Source: Paragonimus westermani (taxonomy: Eukaryota; Platyhelminthes; Trematoda; Plagiorchiida; Troglotrematidae). From it: a stretch of DNA of 64,000 nt. The position numbers and the translations under genes are program-made. The notes beneath the pieces are model-generated. The model was not told the origin of the DNA, ran no database searches, and was given only the letters and a program-made list of their open reading frames with translations. The stretch's first letter is position 1. Each line of letters opens with the position of its first letter. The stretch spans positions 26,993 to 90,992 of the forward strand of contig QNGE01001256.1 of NCBI GenBank assembly GCA_008508345.1, read 5' to 3'. Shown here one piece after another: positions 46,701 through 58,428 of the stretch.

Positions 46701-49671
46701 GGTGGATAACGGTGCTACAGTTGTAGACTCGCCTTTCGGCACGTACCACACATCAAACTCTTGGATTGAGAGAGTACTTGTCAGAGCAGCTCACTGACCG
46801 ACTTGTCGGAAGTCAAGAGCACCAATGTTTGTCAGTTATCTTGGCTTTAAAAATCAATTATTGCTGTCGTAGTGGATGAATAATGACGCTGTCGGGAGAT
46901 CGATAGCTTCTATTACTTCGCGGTCGTTTGTGCCGCGGAAGGGGGTTTACTTGAGGAACCCCACCGAGAGTCTTTCGAAAGTCTAACCTGTGAGATAACA
47001 CGGCACAGGATTTTAATGGGGAATCCCACTCGGAGCCAGTGACTCAAGAATCCTACTCACTTGTCGCTGGTGGGCTTGCCTAACACGAGGGCTTAGTGAA
47101 TAAGACGTTAATGTCTGGTTCTGAACACTTCTGCTTGCTTGGATTATACCGGATGTTTTTTGACTGTATTGAATGATACGTCGCAGGTCGTTGGGTTATC
47201 GGAATGCCCCGTGTTTGATCGTACCTTTTCTCACCCCCTTCTTCCTGGTTCGAAAGAGAGTAGTGCCGCAACTATGAAAACAAAGCTGGTGTATGCTCAT
47301 TGGATCATACCTCACTATCTACCCACTCCTATACGGCCTATAGTGCGACATGCAACTCCATGAGTGTATCTGCTTTTCGTTTGACTGTCCCTTTTGGCCT
47401 ACCTGACAAGGTTGCACCTGGAAGGACCGAAGTTCTAGTGGGCGTAGCTCTCCGGTTCGATTTAGTACACAAGCCTGACCACCATCTCAAGGTAGAAGAA
47501 TGGGTCACGTGACGGTGATTTAACACAGACATTGGTGTTTTACTTTTATCAAAGCTGTCAGGATCCTAGAAGATGAAGACCCTGAACGACGTAAAATGAC
47601 AATTAGTATAATGGTCCGGCGTAGACTGAATAATCAGGGCTTCAGTGGAATCATGCTAAACATGTTTCCAGTACGTTCTTCAGAGGCTTGTCAACCCGTT
47701 CACGTGTTCCAGAAAACTTGGACTACATGTGGACACGCATGAAACTGGCGACCTGAGCGAATTATGTAACTCATTCAGGCGTCGGGATCTGGTTTGCGTT
47801 GAAAATTGCCGTTCGCAACAAGTTTCAAAACGTTTCCACTTCTGGACGTTCCTAAAAAGCGACTTTTGCAAACCATTGACTTTAGTCATACTCTGTTAAG
47901 TTTGCAGTGTACTTGTTGAAATTCGACCCGAAAGTTAATGTGATACACATAGGGGAAAACCGGCGCTTAGTGTGAACGCGGATCGATTTGGATGAGACAT
48001 AACTTCGCTTCCGACGATGAGGTCTACATGTTTGATTCGTAAACTTTCAGGGTTTGCACAATTTCGACGGCTGCTTATAAATGTGCGTCACCTGTTTCAT
48101 GAATGCGGACCCTATGGTCCACACAATGGAAGCGTATAGACGTTAATAGAGGGGTCCATCTAGTTCAATTGAGTTACCTATGAAGCAAGGGTAATCGCCG
48201 AGGTGTGGTTAATGAAAACTTTAATTACAACGGATCAATGAACGATAGTCGTACAAGTCGATCTCTTAAAATCAGCTAGTCGAATCCAATGCACGAGAGT
48301 TATTCGCATAATCGATTGTTGTGCACTCAGGATCGGTCTATATTGTCCACTCAAATGTGGGGCGACTAGCAGTTACGGCAATGAGCTGTCTGTCGTTAAT
48401 AGCTGGGCGCAGCGCAGATCAGACGATGTCGGTTGATCAAATTAGTCCACAGTCAATACGACGCTTCAGATCGCCAAGTCAGAGCTGTGTATAACGGCTA
48501 ATAGTTCAGTGGAATATGCGAACAAGTCGACCTTGAGATTTTTGTATAGCGTAAAGAATCCATGTGGGTAGATTGTTAGAAACAAATGAGTCGGTGGAGG
48601 TGATCAGTTAAATCAGCACGGTGTCAGACAGCAACGGACCTCAATACACAAAAAAATTGTAAAACATAAAAAGAGATACCAATGTATCATTCACAATGGA
48701 CAGACAGGTCGCATTAACTTAAAATCATAGGTGTCAGATTTTGTTTCCACGTCAACTCAACGTCTTGAGTTGACCTAATGAGAACCTGCGTCAGTGCAAT
48801 GTGAGCAGAGGCCTTCGTATTGTTCGTAGGGAACGACGAAACAAAATGAGTTCTGGGAACCAAGTAAATTCGGTTTTGGAACGTCCTGTTATTTAGTAAT
48901 AGATTCTCGAACCGTCCATCAACGCATTCGGAGCAGAGCGTCTGGCCGATCGTTTACTTGTCGTCAAGTGTTCACAATTTCCTTACTGGCATCGTCAACT
49001 CAGCCGTGCCTCAGATGTCAAACCGGGCCTCACCTAGCCATTTGCTCATTCATTCGGGCTATTCGGAGTGACGACATACTGATCGGCTGAGCTGTCCTGA
49101 CAAAAGCATTGGCGTATGAGAGTAATTATTCATTCGGGAATCGCACTAGACGAAACCGACCAAGGTCGTCATCAACATACCGACTCGAGCACTCTGATTA
49201 CCTTGACGGCTCACCACCGAGTGGGCTGTTTGCGTCACACTGCCGAGACAGAGACATTTTGTCCATCGAACGAAGGAGCGTGTGTGTCCACACGACACGG
49301 ATGCAGTACTGTTTGGACGTTGTCTTGCGCACCTCTGTCAGTCGAGCCATGATGCAATGTGAGTGCACTCTTAGGTCGCACAAATTTTTTCCCTGTCATG
49401 CTCTTGAATGAGCTGCGTATGCCTGTTCTCTCTTCGTTGTGTGTATGTCTACACATGTGTGTATTTGTTCATCGCCCACTGGTTTGTACTGCGGTCATTT
49501 TCGTGTATGGAACGAGTGTTGATTATCAATAGCAGTCATTCTGGTTTGATATGGATTGCTTTTAGTCCCTTTTTCGCACTCCTTATTACTAAAATCGTTA
49601 GTGATCCTTGGTCTTGTAGCTTATTTTAGATGCCACTGATGTTTCGAACCAGTCTCAACTTATAGTGCTCA
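46701..49671. other. No supported feature
   Basis: About 3 kb without a recognisable gene or element. Open frames stay near or below 100 codons and show no motifs. The last part may contain upstream sequence or untranslated exons of the gene starting at 49806. Confidence 0.4.
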
Positions 49672-49689
49672 TATTATTATTATTATTAT
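49672..49689. repeat. (ATT)n microsatellite
   Basis: Six ATT/TAT units in a row, about 120 bp upstream of the start codon at 49806. Confidence 0.85.
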
Positions 49690-49805
49690 CATTGTTCTCT
49701 TGTATTGGCTGTACATTCACCTTCCGTGCTTTGCTTTCCAGCTTCACCGGTACTACACGTTCTCAGCAGTTTTTGTCTACGGATCATTCAGAACACCGTC
49801 TTTAG

Positions 49806-50679
49806 ATGTGTGATGTCACCGAGGAATTTCATCATCTCATGAAGTTCCCGTATAATTCATTCGCACAGTTTCAGTTAGATCTATCTAAATTCCAACACGC
49901 AACAGCTACGTCGTACACCATCCGGTCGTCGTTGTCGGCAGCAAACTATCGCAAAGTGACGGGAAAATCGTTACCAGACCCGTTTCCTTACCGTTGGTTG
50001 CAATACAGATGTGTCCACAGTCGAACCCGCTGCAAAGCTGTCAGGTCATTTTTGCAACATGTCATTTCATCCTGTTTGTTTCTGTTTCAGAAATGCCGAC
50101 TGTGGTTGCGAGTCAAAATTCACACTAACTGTCCGCAAGAAAAAGTTATGTTTGGTCCGCGCCAATTTCAAACACAACCATTCTTTTCAGCAAGGCAAAC
50201 CGTGGTTGTACTCACGCAATAGACGTCTGGATTCCGAACAGCAAGATCTAGTCTGTTCCGTGATGGATAGCTTTCACGATAGCTATCAACTTCGTAGGTT
50301 TATTGAGGAGAGCTTTGGTAGACGTTTAAATCGTTTTGATCTTCGTCGCTTGCGTGAGGCCAACAAGAAGATGCAACAATCAGGTCTACACCTGCCGGAC
50401 AATTCTTCCCTAATCACTACGTCTGCAGAGCACGTCATGTCGGTTGGTGATGGAGGTGATGATTATACTTTGGTAACAAACAACTCGGCTCAGCTGAAAA
50501 CGGAGACGAAGTTGGAGTATGCACAGAATCTAGCCAATGACCTTGTTAGTGTTCTTGTGGGGATGGAGGAGACGAATTTTTGGAAGCAGTTGAACAGTTT
50601 TCAACATATGATCGACGTCTTGGCAGTAGATCCGGAAGTTCATATTGAGTGTCGCTCAGGGAAGAGCCTCACCCATTAG
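49806..50679 (+). CDS. FAR1/ZSWIM3-like zinc-binding protein, two exons (275 aa)
   Basis: Exon 1 is 49806-50044 and exon 2 is 50091-50679. The 46-nt intron between them starts GT and ends in a pyrimidine-rich stretch plus CAG, and splitting an Arg codon across it joins the two frames exactly. Joined, residues 60-110 form a zinc-binding domain: PYRWLQYRCVH (C69, H71), then ADCGC (C84, C86), then KHNH (H108, H110). This is the C...C...H-x-H pattern of FAR1/WRKY-GCM1-type domains and of the ZSWIM3 N-terminus. Residues about 125-165 (RRLDSEQQDL...RRFIEESFGRRLNRFDLRRL) resemble the block after that domain in the 12-kb transposase remnant. The C-terminus (LEYAQNLANDLVSVL...) is helical and recalls the tail of ZSWIM3. 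The RNase-H-like and SWIM domains are absent. No stop or frameshift breaks it, unlike the transposon copies. Likely DNA-binding and nuclear (inference). A splice-acceptor-like TTTAG directly precedes the ATG, so untranslated 5' exons are possible. Confidence 0.72.
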
Positions 50680-51370
50680 GACTGAATGGCGTTGGCAGAT
50701 GTAGAAAATAGATTCTGCGTGTTTCTGGCGATCGGATTTGGAGAATTTTCTTGTTTCAATTCTGGGTGATTTTGTTTACCCTAATCTCAATATTTCTATG
50801 GCGAGTGTTTCCTGGCGGTTATATATAGATCCCAAGTAATCTGTACTTTTGGTATTCGACAGCTACCAGCGGCCTGGTCTGCTATTTCCGGAACATGTAA
50901 ATAGTTCTGTAATTAGACGATTCTTCTAATCTTTTGTTTTCCATAATTGTTCTGTTTGCCTGTGTCCGTCGTAATGTGTTGTTACTCAATGACGTTGCTC
51001 GCGTTTACTTCCCGTTCATACTCATTGAGAAATCAGCATTATGAGTATGAGGTTGTGTACGTAGGCAGAAAATATGTACCTGGACTCGTGCATTACCGGA
51101 AATTTTATGCTGTGGTTTTTATTACAATTGTCCTTAGGAAATCGAATAATGCCAAGAGTGTTGCAGTAGCTGATGTAAGTTTTAACTAGTGCTAGCAAGC
51201 GCATATATTTATGATCCTATTTTTGGACGTGCTGCATAGCTTACTCTAGCACATCCTGATCTAATTAGCAATTGAGACAGGACTTGTTTGCCATGCAGAA
51301 GGGTAATTCAATATGAGCACATCATATGCAGTGTAGTTGAGCTTTCTGTTGTACACTATGCGAAATTACA

Positions 51371-51376
51371 AATAAA
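51371..51376 (+). terminator. Candidate polyadenylation signal AATAAA
   Basis: A canonical AATAAA on the plus strand about 690 bp downstream of the stop codon of the two-exon FAR1-like gene. It could end that transcript, but such hexamers are common by chance in AT-rich DNA. Confidence 0.25.
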
Positions 51377-51404
51377 ACGCAAACCCCTAATCTGAGGCCC
51401 CCCT

Positions 51405-52330
51405 ATGTATATTAAGAACCCATACAGATACAATAAACAATGGATACCCATTCTTTATGGTAGCTTTTACGAATATGTAGGTTATATGGTGGGTGGAACT
51501 TCAAGAGGAGATAAATCCATGGTTTGGTTGTCCATAAGGAGGAACGATGACAGTTTGACAACGTTGCAAAGTCTATTGACACAGATGACCACGCATAAGC
51601 GTCTTGAAGAAATGGGGGAGGAGGTGCAGTTAGGTGGGATCATTGTACACATCGCGGCATCGCTATAGAGCGATGTGACGAACTTTTCTGCAATACGATG
51701 GAGCTTGACTATCAGAAGTTACAGCAAATAGTTAACGGGGCCTACTGTTTTGTTTTGAACACAATCCAAATAAGTAGTATGTTGAGCGGTTCTCATCTGG
51801 ATGTATAATCATTATTCGGGGTGAAACGAATTGTAGGTTTATGGATTTAGAGGGGTTAGGAAAGCATAAAAATGACGAATTTTAGGAGGCGAACCTACAT
51901 TATACTGAAGCTGAAGATTACTATATTGGAATGCCTCGATTCTAAACTCCAACTTTAAGCCACCGTTTACGCACATGTCAAGCGCGATTGGTGAGAACTG
52001 CTGAGGCGCAAACCGTTAGCTAAGGTAAATGGGAGAATAGTGAAAACTCCACTCTTCAGGAAGCCACGTACAAAAAAGATGTTTTGGGAAACTGTCGTCA
52101 CTATACTACAGAACTTGGGTGGAAGGGATAATCGAACCTTTCAGGGCGTCAGCTTTCGTTTTATTTAGGAAAGAAGTGGCCCCTTTTTTGATCGTGCGCA
52201 AGACCGGTCCAAGTAGTCGTCCTACTCATAGAGTGATTAACTACAAGGCATTTGTGCCAGTATCCGTGGATATACTGATTGCGATATGTTCAATTTTTCC
52301 TGAAGGGTGTGACGGACGCCTTTCTTCTAA
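51405..52330 (+). pseudogene. Possible very decayed Gag/RT remnant
   Basis: 51500-51668 reads RRNDDSLTTLQSLLTQMTTH...EEVQLGGIIVHIAASL, which has the spacing of a retrotransposon Gag. 52110-52260 reads EGIIEPFRASAFVLFRK...THRVINYKAF, reminiscent of the start of a Gypsy RT (GII.PS.SPFASP...DYR.LN). No protease, catalytic YxDD or integrase is visible, so the call is weak and may be wrong. Confidence 0.28.
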
Positions 52331-55300
52331 GCAGTCACACTAAACTTCATTCTCACAGCTTCTAAGTCGGCCTTTGCTTTCAAGATGACGTATTCGATGC
52401 CTGGTTACATGGGATTCCGTTATTTTCAGTCGAGTAGAAATATGGAACGATAATTTTCCTTACGTGACTGCTTATTTCATCGAGTGGTGAGAACAAGAGG
52501 TGCCATAAGAAGAATACTTTTCAGACGAACGAAGAGCGAAACAAATTCGTTGCCACACGTGCCAATCCGGATGCACTACTTTAGAACGGAGTGGATGGAA
52601 TACTGTCTCGATCTGGTAGCTTGTTGACCGTTAGACAGACATTCCGATCGGCGAAAGTTGGTGGAGATAAAAGCACAACTGTTCTAGGTCAAATGGGATC
52701 CTTTCAGGAGGCACGATCATGGACTCGGAAGGGAAGAAAACAGCAAAATGCATCGATCTTATTCGGCTGGGAGACTTGACTACTGGTACATTTTAAAGCT
52801 GGACGAAAATGTGCTTGAAAATCTGATATCGTTGGATCAAAGTGAGAGAAAAATCGTCTGAATCCAGGGGGTTTATTGATAGTTATGCGTTACCAAACGT
52901 TCTGAGTGGTAAACGTAGGAACATTTGAAAATGTGCATAATTTAAGGCAGGTATATGGTTACAAAGCATACGTCCGCTCAATTTTAGTTGAAACGACAGT
53001 AAAATATCTCACCTTATTGTTCGCTTGAAGGGTGGTTGTTTTAATCTTGTACAGCACGAGGAAAACCCGCCTGAAAACTACTGTTCTGTTCGTGCCCTAA
53101 AATGAACGACTACTGGGATTAGTTATGGACTTCCATATATACATGCATGCATACCAGTTCAGTGTTAGATCGTATCGGGGTATAATGTTTTGAGCTGCTG
53201 TTGAGCTTGACAGTAGTCTACGACGTGACCCTATTAAATGAATACAGAACTAAGAAATAAAAACATCTGCAACCGTGTACCATAAAGAAGAGTCGGTCAT
53301 TTCATTAATTGTGACGTGCCTTCCGACGGATTGAACGCTCTTCTTGGTTTTACCACTTTCAGTGGGGTAGGCATTACGAGTGGTACTTGGGTGAACACAA
53401 ATGAAGCGAGATGGTTAATTGGTTTTATTTTCTTGCAAACGGTTTTTATATCTGAAGTGACAGCGTGGTTTGGAGCAAGGCAGTGTTAACACCAATAAGG
53501 TTTTGTGTACTTTCGTTTGCAACTCAGATGTTTGTGGGGTACTTATAAGCACTTTGATGTTTGTTTGATTCTAGACATTTAGATTTCGTGAATCACGCTT
53601 CTCTTTTATCTCTAAGGTAATATTACGTTTTTGTGATTTTGTGGCAGTAGAACGTTAGTGTCAATTACCAGTGAGTCGTCGCCGTTTATGAAAGTGGTTC
53701 ATTAATCTCGTTTTCTCGTTGCAAATCGCACAATGTTCTGGTTGTGTGCACTCCTGTCAGTATGTTCTGTGTGATGCGTGCAATCTCAAGGGTGTTTGTT
53801 GGTTTGAGCTATAATCTTATTCTTTTCCATATTCTATCCGTTATTAAGTCATTGACACGTCAAGAGTCATTTGGTTTCTGGCCGGTATTCTGAGCACGGA
53901 AAGTTTAGCAGCGTAAATTTTCTCTTCCTATGCCAGCTGTGCTATCGCGGATGACGGTTGGATCAGATAGGAAGTCAGAAACGTGACTCATACGACTGAG
54001 CAGGGCGTTTAGATGTTATGGCCAACAGCACGTGCATTGTTCAGTCCCAGTTGTACTCTCTCTATACCGGTCGCAATTGCTTCGCTGGTTCTACGAGCAA
54101 CCGAGGACGGACAGTCATATGTTCATGCTCGCCCACTGTGTGACCGAACTACCTTGCGTTGTAATAGGATGCACTTGCGCGCTAGGAGCGGGGTGTACGT
54201 TCGAATAGCTTGAACCATGAAGTATACGTGTGCGTGTCTCTGACAGGTTGACTCTGGTAAATCCCGTGGTAACAGATAAATGAAGTAGTAAACAATTTGC
54301 GCTTTTGTGCAGCGTAAATATAATTTGCACCTCACTGTCATCATGACCCACATATAGAGTGTCGTCAAATGAATATTCATGTCGTTTGGTCGCCACGACT
54401 CCTGTTGGTGAGACAGTTTCTGCTCTAGGGATGTTCCCAGAATGACGGCGCATTTCTATAAGAAAGAAATCAAGACCGGCCTTGGTTGACCAATCTTGGG
54501 TGCACCATTGTACAAGGGAGGACATTGTGGCGCACATCTGAATTTTACAGATCAAGTGGACTTGACTAAAGCCATACATTTGTACAAAATGTTGACCGAA
54601 CAATTTCCAAAGTTCGACCGGTAGGATTTGGGGTTCTTTCTGTTGTGTGCGGTGCTCTCGACTTTTGCTCCTCTACGTACACATCACTCATGTAAAGTGA
54701 ACAAAGCAATGTAGTGTTTTTTATCATGTTTGATAAATGGCAGTCATCTATGCAGGTGGTATTTGCCACATGATCCTTCGAGTGGTTTCCATTCATTCAG
54801 CAAAACTCCGCCTAGCCCATCTTGTCAGTCCACAAAGACCAAACAGTTAGACAGTACATTATACTGTGAAACAGAGTTATTGGGACTAACGATTGACGCG
54901 TTTGTCTGAAGCAGTTGGGTAGGTAGTACTTGCGTTGAGGTTCAAAACTGAACGGTTTACCGACGACACGAACATTCTCGCAATCCAATGTGATAGCGGC
55001 TTGGTTCACGTATCCATTGTTACCCTGTCAACTGGTAAGAGTGAAATGGTCTTTTCTGCCAAAGCAACCAATGGTTCTTACTACAGGGACGTACTGCGAG
55101 TAAATTCATTCTGATATTGCCCAGCGAGAATTTTCAGACGTTACAAGTTGAATGTGCTACGATGCAACAGTGCGACCCTGTATAGGCATTCAAGTCGTCT
55201 CCTGATGCTACTCTGTCTACTTCGTTTTGCTTGGCTACCAGGACAAGTCGGAACTGAACTCGCTTGTCAGCTGTTGGTTGGTTATTATCTACTGTTCTAC

Positions 55301-57247
55301 ATTTGTTAAGAAACCATGAAAGATTTGTTGTGCCATTCTCTGCACGTTCGTTCTTATTGAAATTGAGAAGTTGTCGGTAACATGATACATCTGCCGCTTC
55401 CTCATCACCCGCACGTTCTCATGGCGACAATCGTTTGTCTGATTCGTCGTCTCCACGATCAAATGCATATGTTCATTGTGCAGAGTGGAGAACCGAAGCG
55501 GTAATCCATTGATTCGTTTGTAGAGAATAAAGCAACACAATGAACTGCTGAATTTTTGCAACATTCGCCAATTGTACTAGCTTAGTTAATATCATCCTAA
55601 CGGGTGTTCAAATTAAAGGCAGCACTTATACATCTCTTTAATCCAAAAGTCATTATGCCAATTCGTTTCATTACATTCCCTGGCATATGGACAGAATCAA
55701 CTAGACCATGTTGAATCACCTGCGGTGTCGGGGGCGAAGTATGTTATGCCACACGATCACAATGTGTTGCCTTCAGAAAACTACCTTATGATGCATTCTC
55801 CCTACTTTTGAGGTCTGTCCTAGTTACTTAGCGTGTTGGTTGCGGATAAAATTCATATGCACACAAACTGGCTAAATATACATTTTCAGGCGTATTATTT
55901 CCCAGCGGTTACAAAAAATCGATCCAGTTTAGTAAAGCAATATCTTTGTTTGAACTACACGAACAGCTCAGTTCAAACATCATCATCATCAAACTGAATT
56001 GCTTTACTCTGAAGTAGATTTTGTCCTCAGTTTTCCGATGTGTTGAGTTTCATCCACGTTCCGCAGACGCTGTGCTGTCTTATCACACAGCAAGTATCGC
56101 CTGAGAAATATTTGCTCATTGTTCATAGGTGTTTTGATTTGTGATGTGTCACGGACAAAATGAAGGTCGTAATCTTCAGTGATGATGAACATGTAGTTTG
56201 ATTAACCTGGTGGGTGTGCCCACTATGGGCGCTATTTGAGAAACAGTTCAATATTGCACAGCTAACCCCGATTTATTGGTGGTCCACTAGTGTTCTAGAA
56301 CGCTTTCATTTACAATGACACGCCCATCGGCTTTTCTGGGGAGGGGGCAGTTGTCACAACTTTCCACAACCAGTGGTTGAGATCATAATACGGCATGGTA
56401 AAATTTGCACAATACACGCAATGCATAATCGATTCCTCATGCACCCAATCTATCGTCCTTAAGAGTGAACATGTCGACAACAGTTGTTTATGTGGTACCT
56501 AGTTCACTTGCGCCTCAGCGTGACAGTTTGGTTGGCTGCCTAATTGAGACGCACTCGGTGCCTTCAGGGTACGATGTAATGAGAGCAAAGAACTGACTGA
56601 GCAATTGATTCAGCTGTCGACTCCCAAAGTCCAATTTGGAACGGCGAAGTAATAGAACGTCAGTAGACAACCGAATTTTGAAGTTCCCATGAACCACAAT
56701 GAGTCAATGGACATTAGATTATCTTGGTCACTTTAGATACGAAACAATACTATAAACGAATTATCACGAAACGAAACGCTGAGTATTTACAGGATTCAGT
56801 TAATTTCAGACACTTTAGAAGTGTCCTTGGTCTGTGCGGGCTCATTGTTTTTCAAGGGTCGTTAGAGGTGGCGACTAATAGAATATGAACCAAGCCCCCA
56901 CGACCGCTTTGAAATCCGACTGCCGAGCACGTGCAACATCATACATTGTGAGCTATACGACGGTACGCTTTGCCTCTTTGGCAATGAGTCTGGATGGCAT
57001 AGATCATGGATTATAAGGGAGTCGTGCTCAACTGTTACGACCGATTTCAAACAGCGCAGATCGTGCACGCGTTTGAAGGTCCTAATGGAACATTCAAGGA
57101 TGGAGTGAAATTAAGTTACTCGAAAATGCGAGTCATTAGTTAACAAAAATAAGGTAAGTGTGGATTCTGAGGCCACCAACTCGCTCGGTCATGTTCATGC
57201 GGTGGAACAGCTCAGTGCATTCTCCGAAAAACAGAGGATACCATGAC
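52331..57247. other. Long stretch without supported features
   Basis: About 4.9 kb. The longest frame is on the minus strand at 54115-54603 (162 codons) and matches nothing I recognise; a frame of that length is expected about once by chance in a window of this size. Undetected exons of neighbouring genes remain possible. Confidence 0.4.
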
Positions 57248-57739
57248 ATTCATTGAAGTGGATTTGCTAAACGGACCACGTGGCTAGCCAGATCATAATC
57301 TGATAAAATATGCCTCAGAACAGTTTGGTCGCACAAATAATCAACTCCCAGGGGATGGAGGTCTAACCCAACCGTTATAAGTAATCGTCGATGCATGGAA
57401 TGAAATACTTCCATCCCACATCGAGGATCTTATGCAGACTGGAGACGGTGGGTGCAATCAAAGAAGAGATGACCTGACTTTAATTGTGGAGTAATTCATT
57501 GAAGTGGATTTGCTAAACGGACCACGTGGCTAGCCAGATCATAATCTGATAAAATATGCCTCAGAACAGTTTGGTCGCACAAATAATCAACTCCCAGGGG
57601 ATGGAGGTCTAACCCAACCGTTATAAGTAATCGTCGATGCATGGAATGAAATACTTCCATCCCACATCGAGGATCTTATGCAGACTGGAGGCGGTGGGTG
57701 CAATCGAAGAAGAGATGACCTGACTTTAATTGTGGAGTT
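57248..57739. repeat. 246-bp tandem duplication, two copies
   Basis: Copy 1 is 57248-57493 and copy 2 is 57494-57739. They differ at about three positions by eye: GGAGAC versus GGAGGC, AATCAAAG versus AATCGAAG, and the last base. Identity is near 99 percent, so the event is recent or an assembly artefact. Neither copy has coding signal. Confidence 0.92.
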
Positions 57740-58398
57740 CTATACAGATGCAGCACACTCAGGTCATATCCGAGTAATGCGCGCATGAACTTCGCGCGTA
57801 CGCCAACAATGCACCCAATCTATCGTCCAATGTGTTTGACAAACCAATATACTTCCCACCACCCAGGTTCCCGCACCAAACAGTTGGTCCGTACAGGTGA
57901 TTGTGACATGGCAGCAAGCTTCACAACTTGTAAACTTCACTAGTTCCGAACACTGCGTGCTGCTTGCGTAAGTTCGAGCATAAGTTTCTCAGTGGCGGAT
58001 ATTGTGGTCTGAGAGCGTGGGCCAGATTACCCGAACTGGCATCAATATCATCATAGTAGCATGTTCAGCCCGAGCCTATTCGTATGCAAGTAATCTGGTG
58101 CTCGATATTGTTCACAGTTCTAAGTCGGAGGTTTGAAACGCATCGGATAGTGTAACAACACCCAGTCGTAGGATGGTGTGGCGTGATGCATATGATACGC
58201 TGCGATGAACCGCAGCCAGTGGTGGGTTGAGCATGCTTACGTATGTTTTCAAATGCTTCCATCCATCTGGTAGTAAGTTGTTAATCTTTTGCTTGAAAAC
58301 CCATCGTAGTTAGCATTGTTCCACATCATATGCTCCAAACATCACTTCTATCTCCGATCTATCTCGTCTCAATCGTCTACCTCATTCATTCACTTTTC
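57740..58398. other. Upstream region of the ZNF593-like gene
   Basis: No coding region is recognisable. The last 60 bp (58340-58398) are pyrimidine-rich and lead into the splice-acceptor-like CAG at 58398-58400. I see no clear TATA box. Confidence 0.4.
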
Positions 58399-58400
58399 AG
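58399..58400 (+). other. Candidate 3' splice acceptor before the ZNF593-like start codon
   Basis: A pyrimidine-rich tract ends in CACTTTTCAG, 28 nt upstream of the ATG at 58429. In flatworms this is what either a spliced-leader trans-splice site or the end of a 5'-UTR intron would look like. Sequence alone cannot tell the two apart. Confidence 0.5.
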
Positions 58401-58428
58401 ATAGTTTGAAGAAGGATCGCATTTTATC

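Noticed and set aside
54115..54603. 162-codon minus-strand open frame as a gene
   Set aside because: No family motif, no splice support, and a frame of this length is expected about once by chance in a window of this size.
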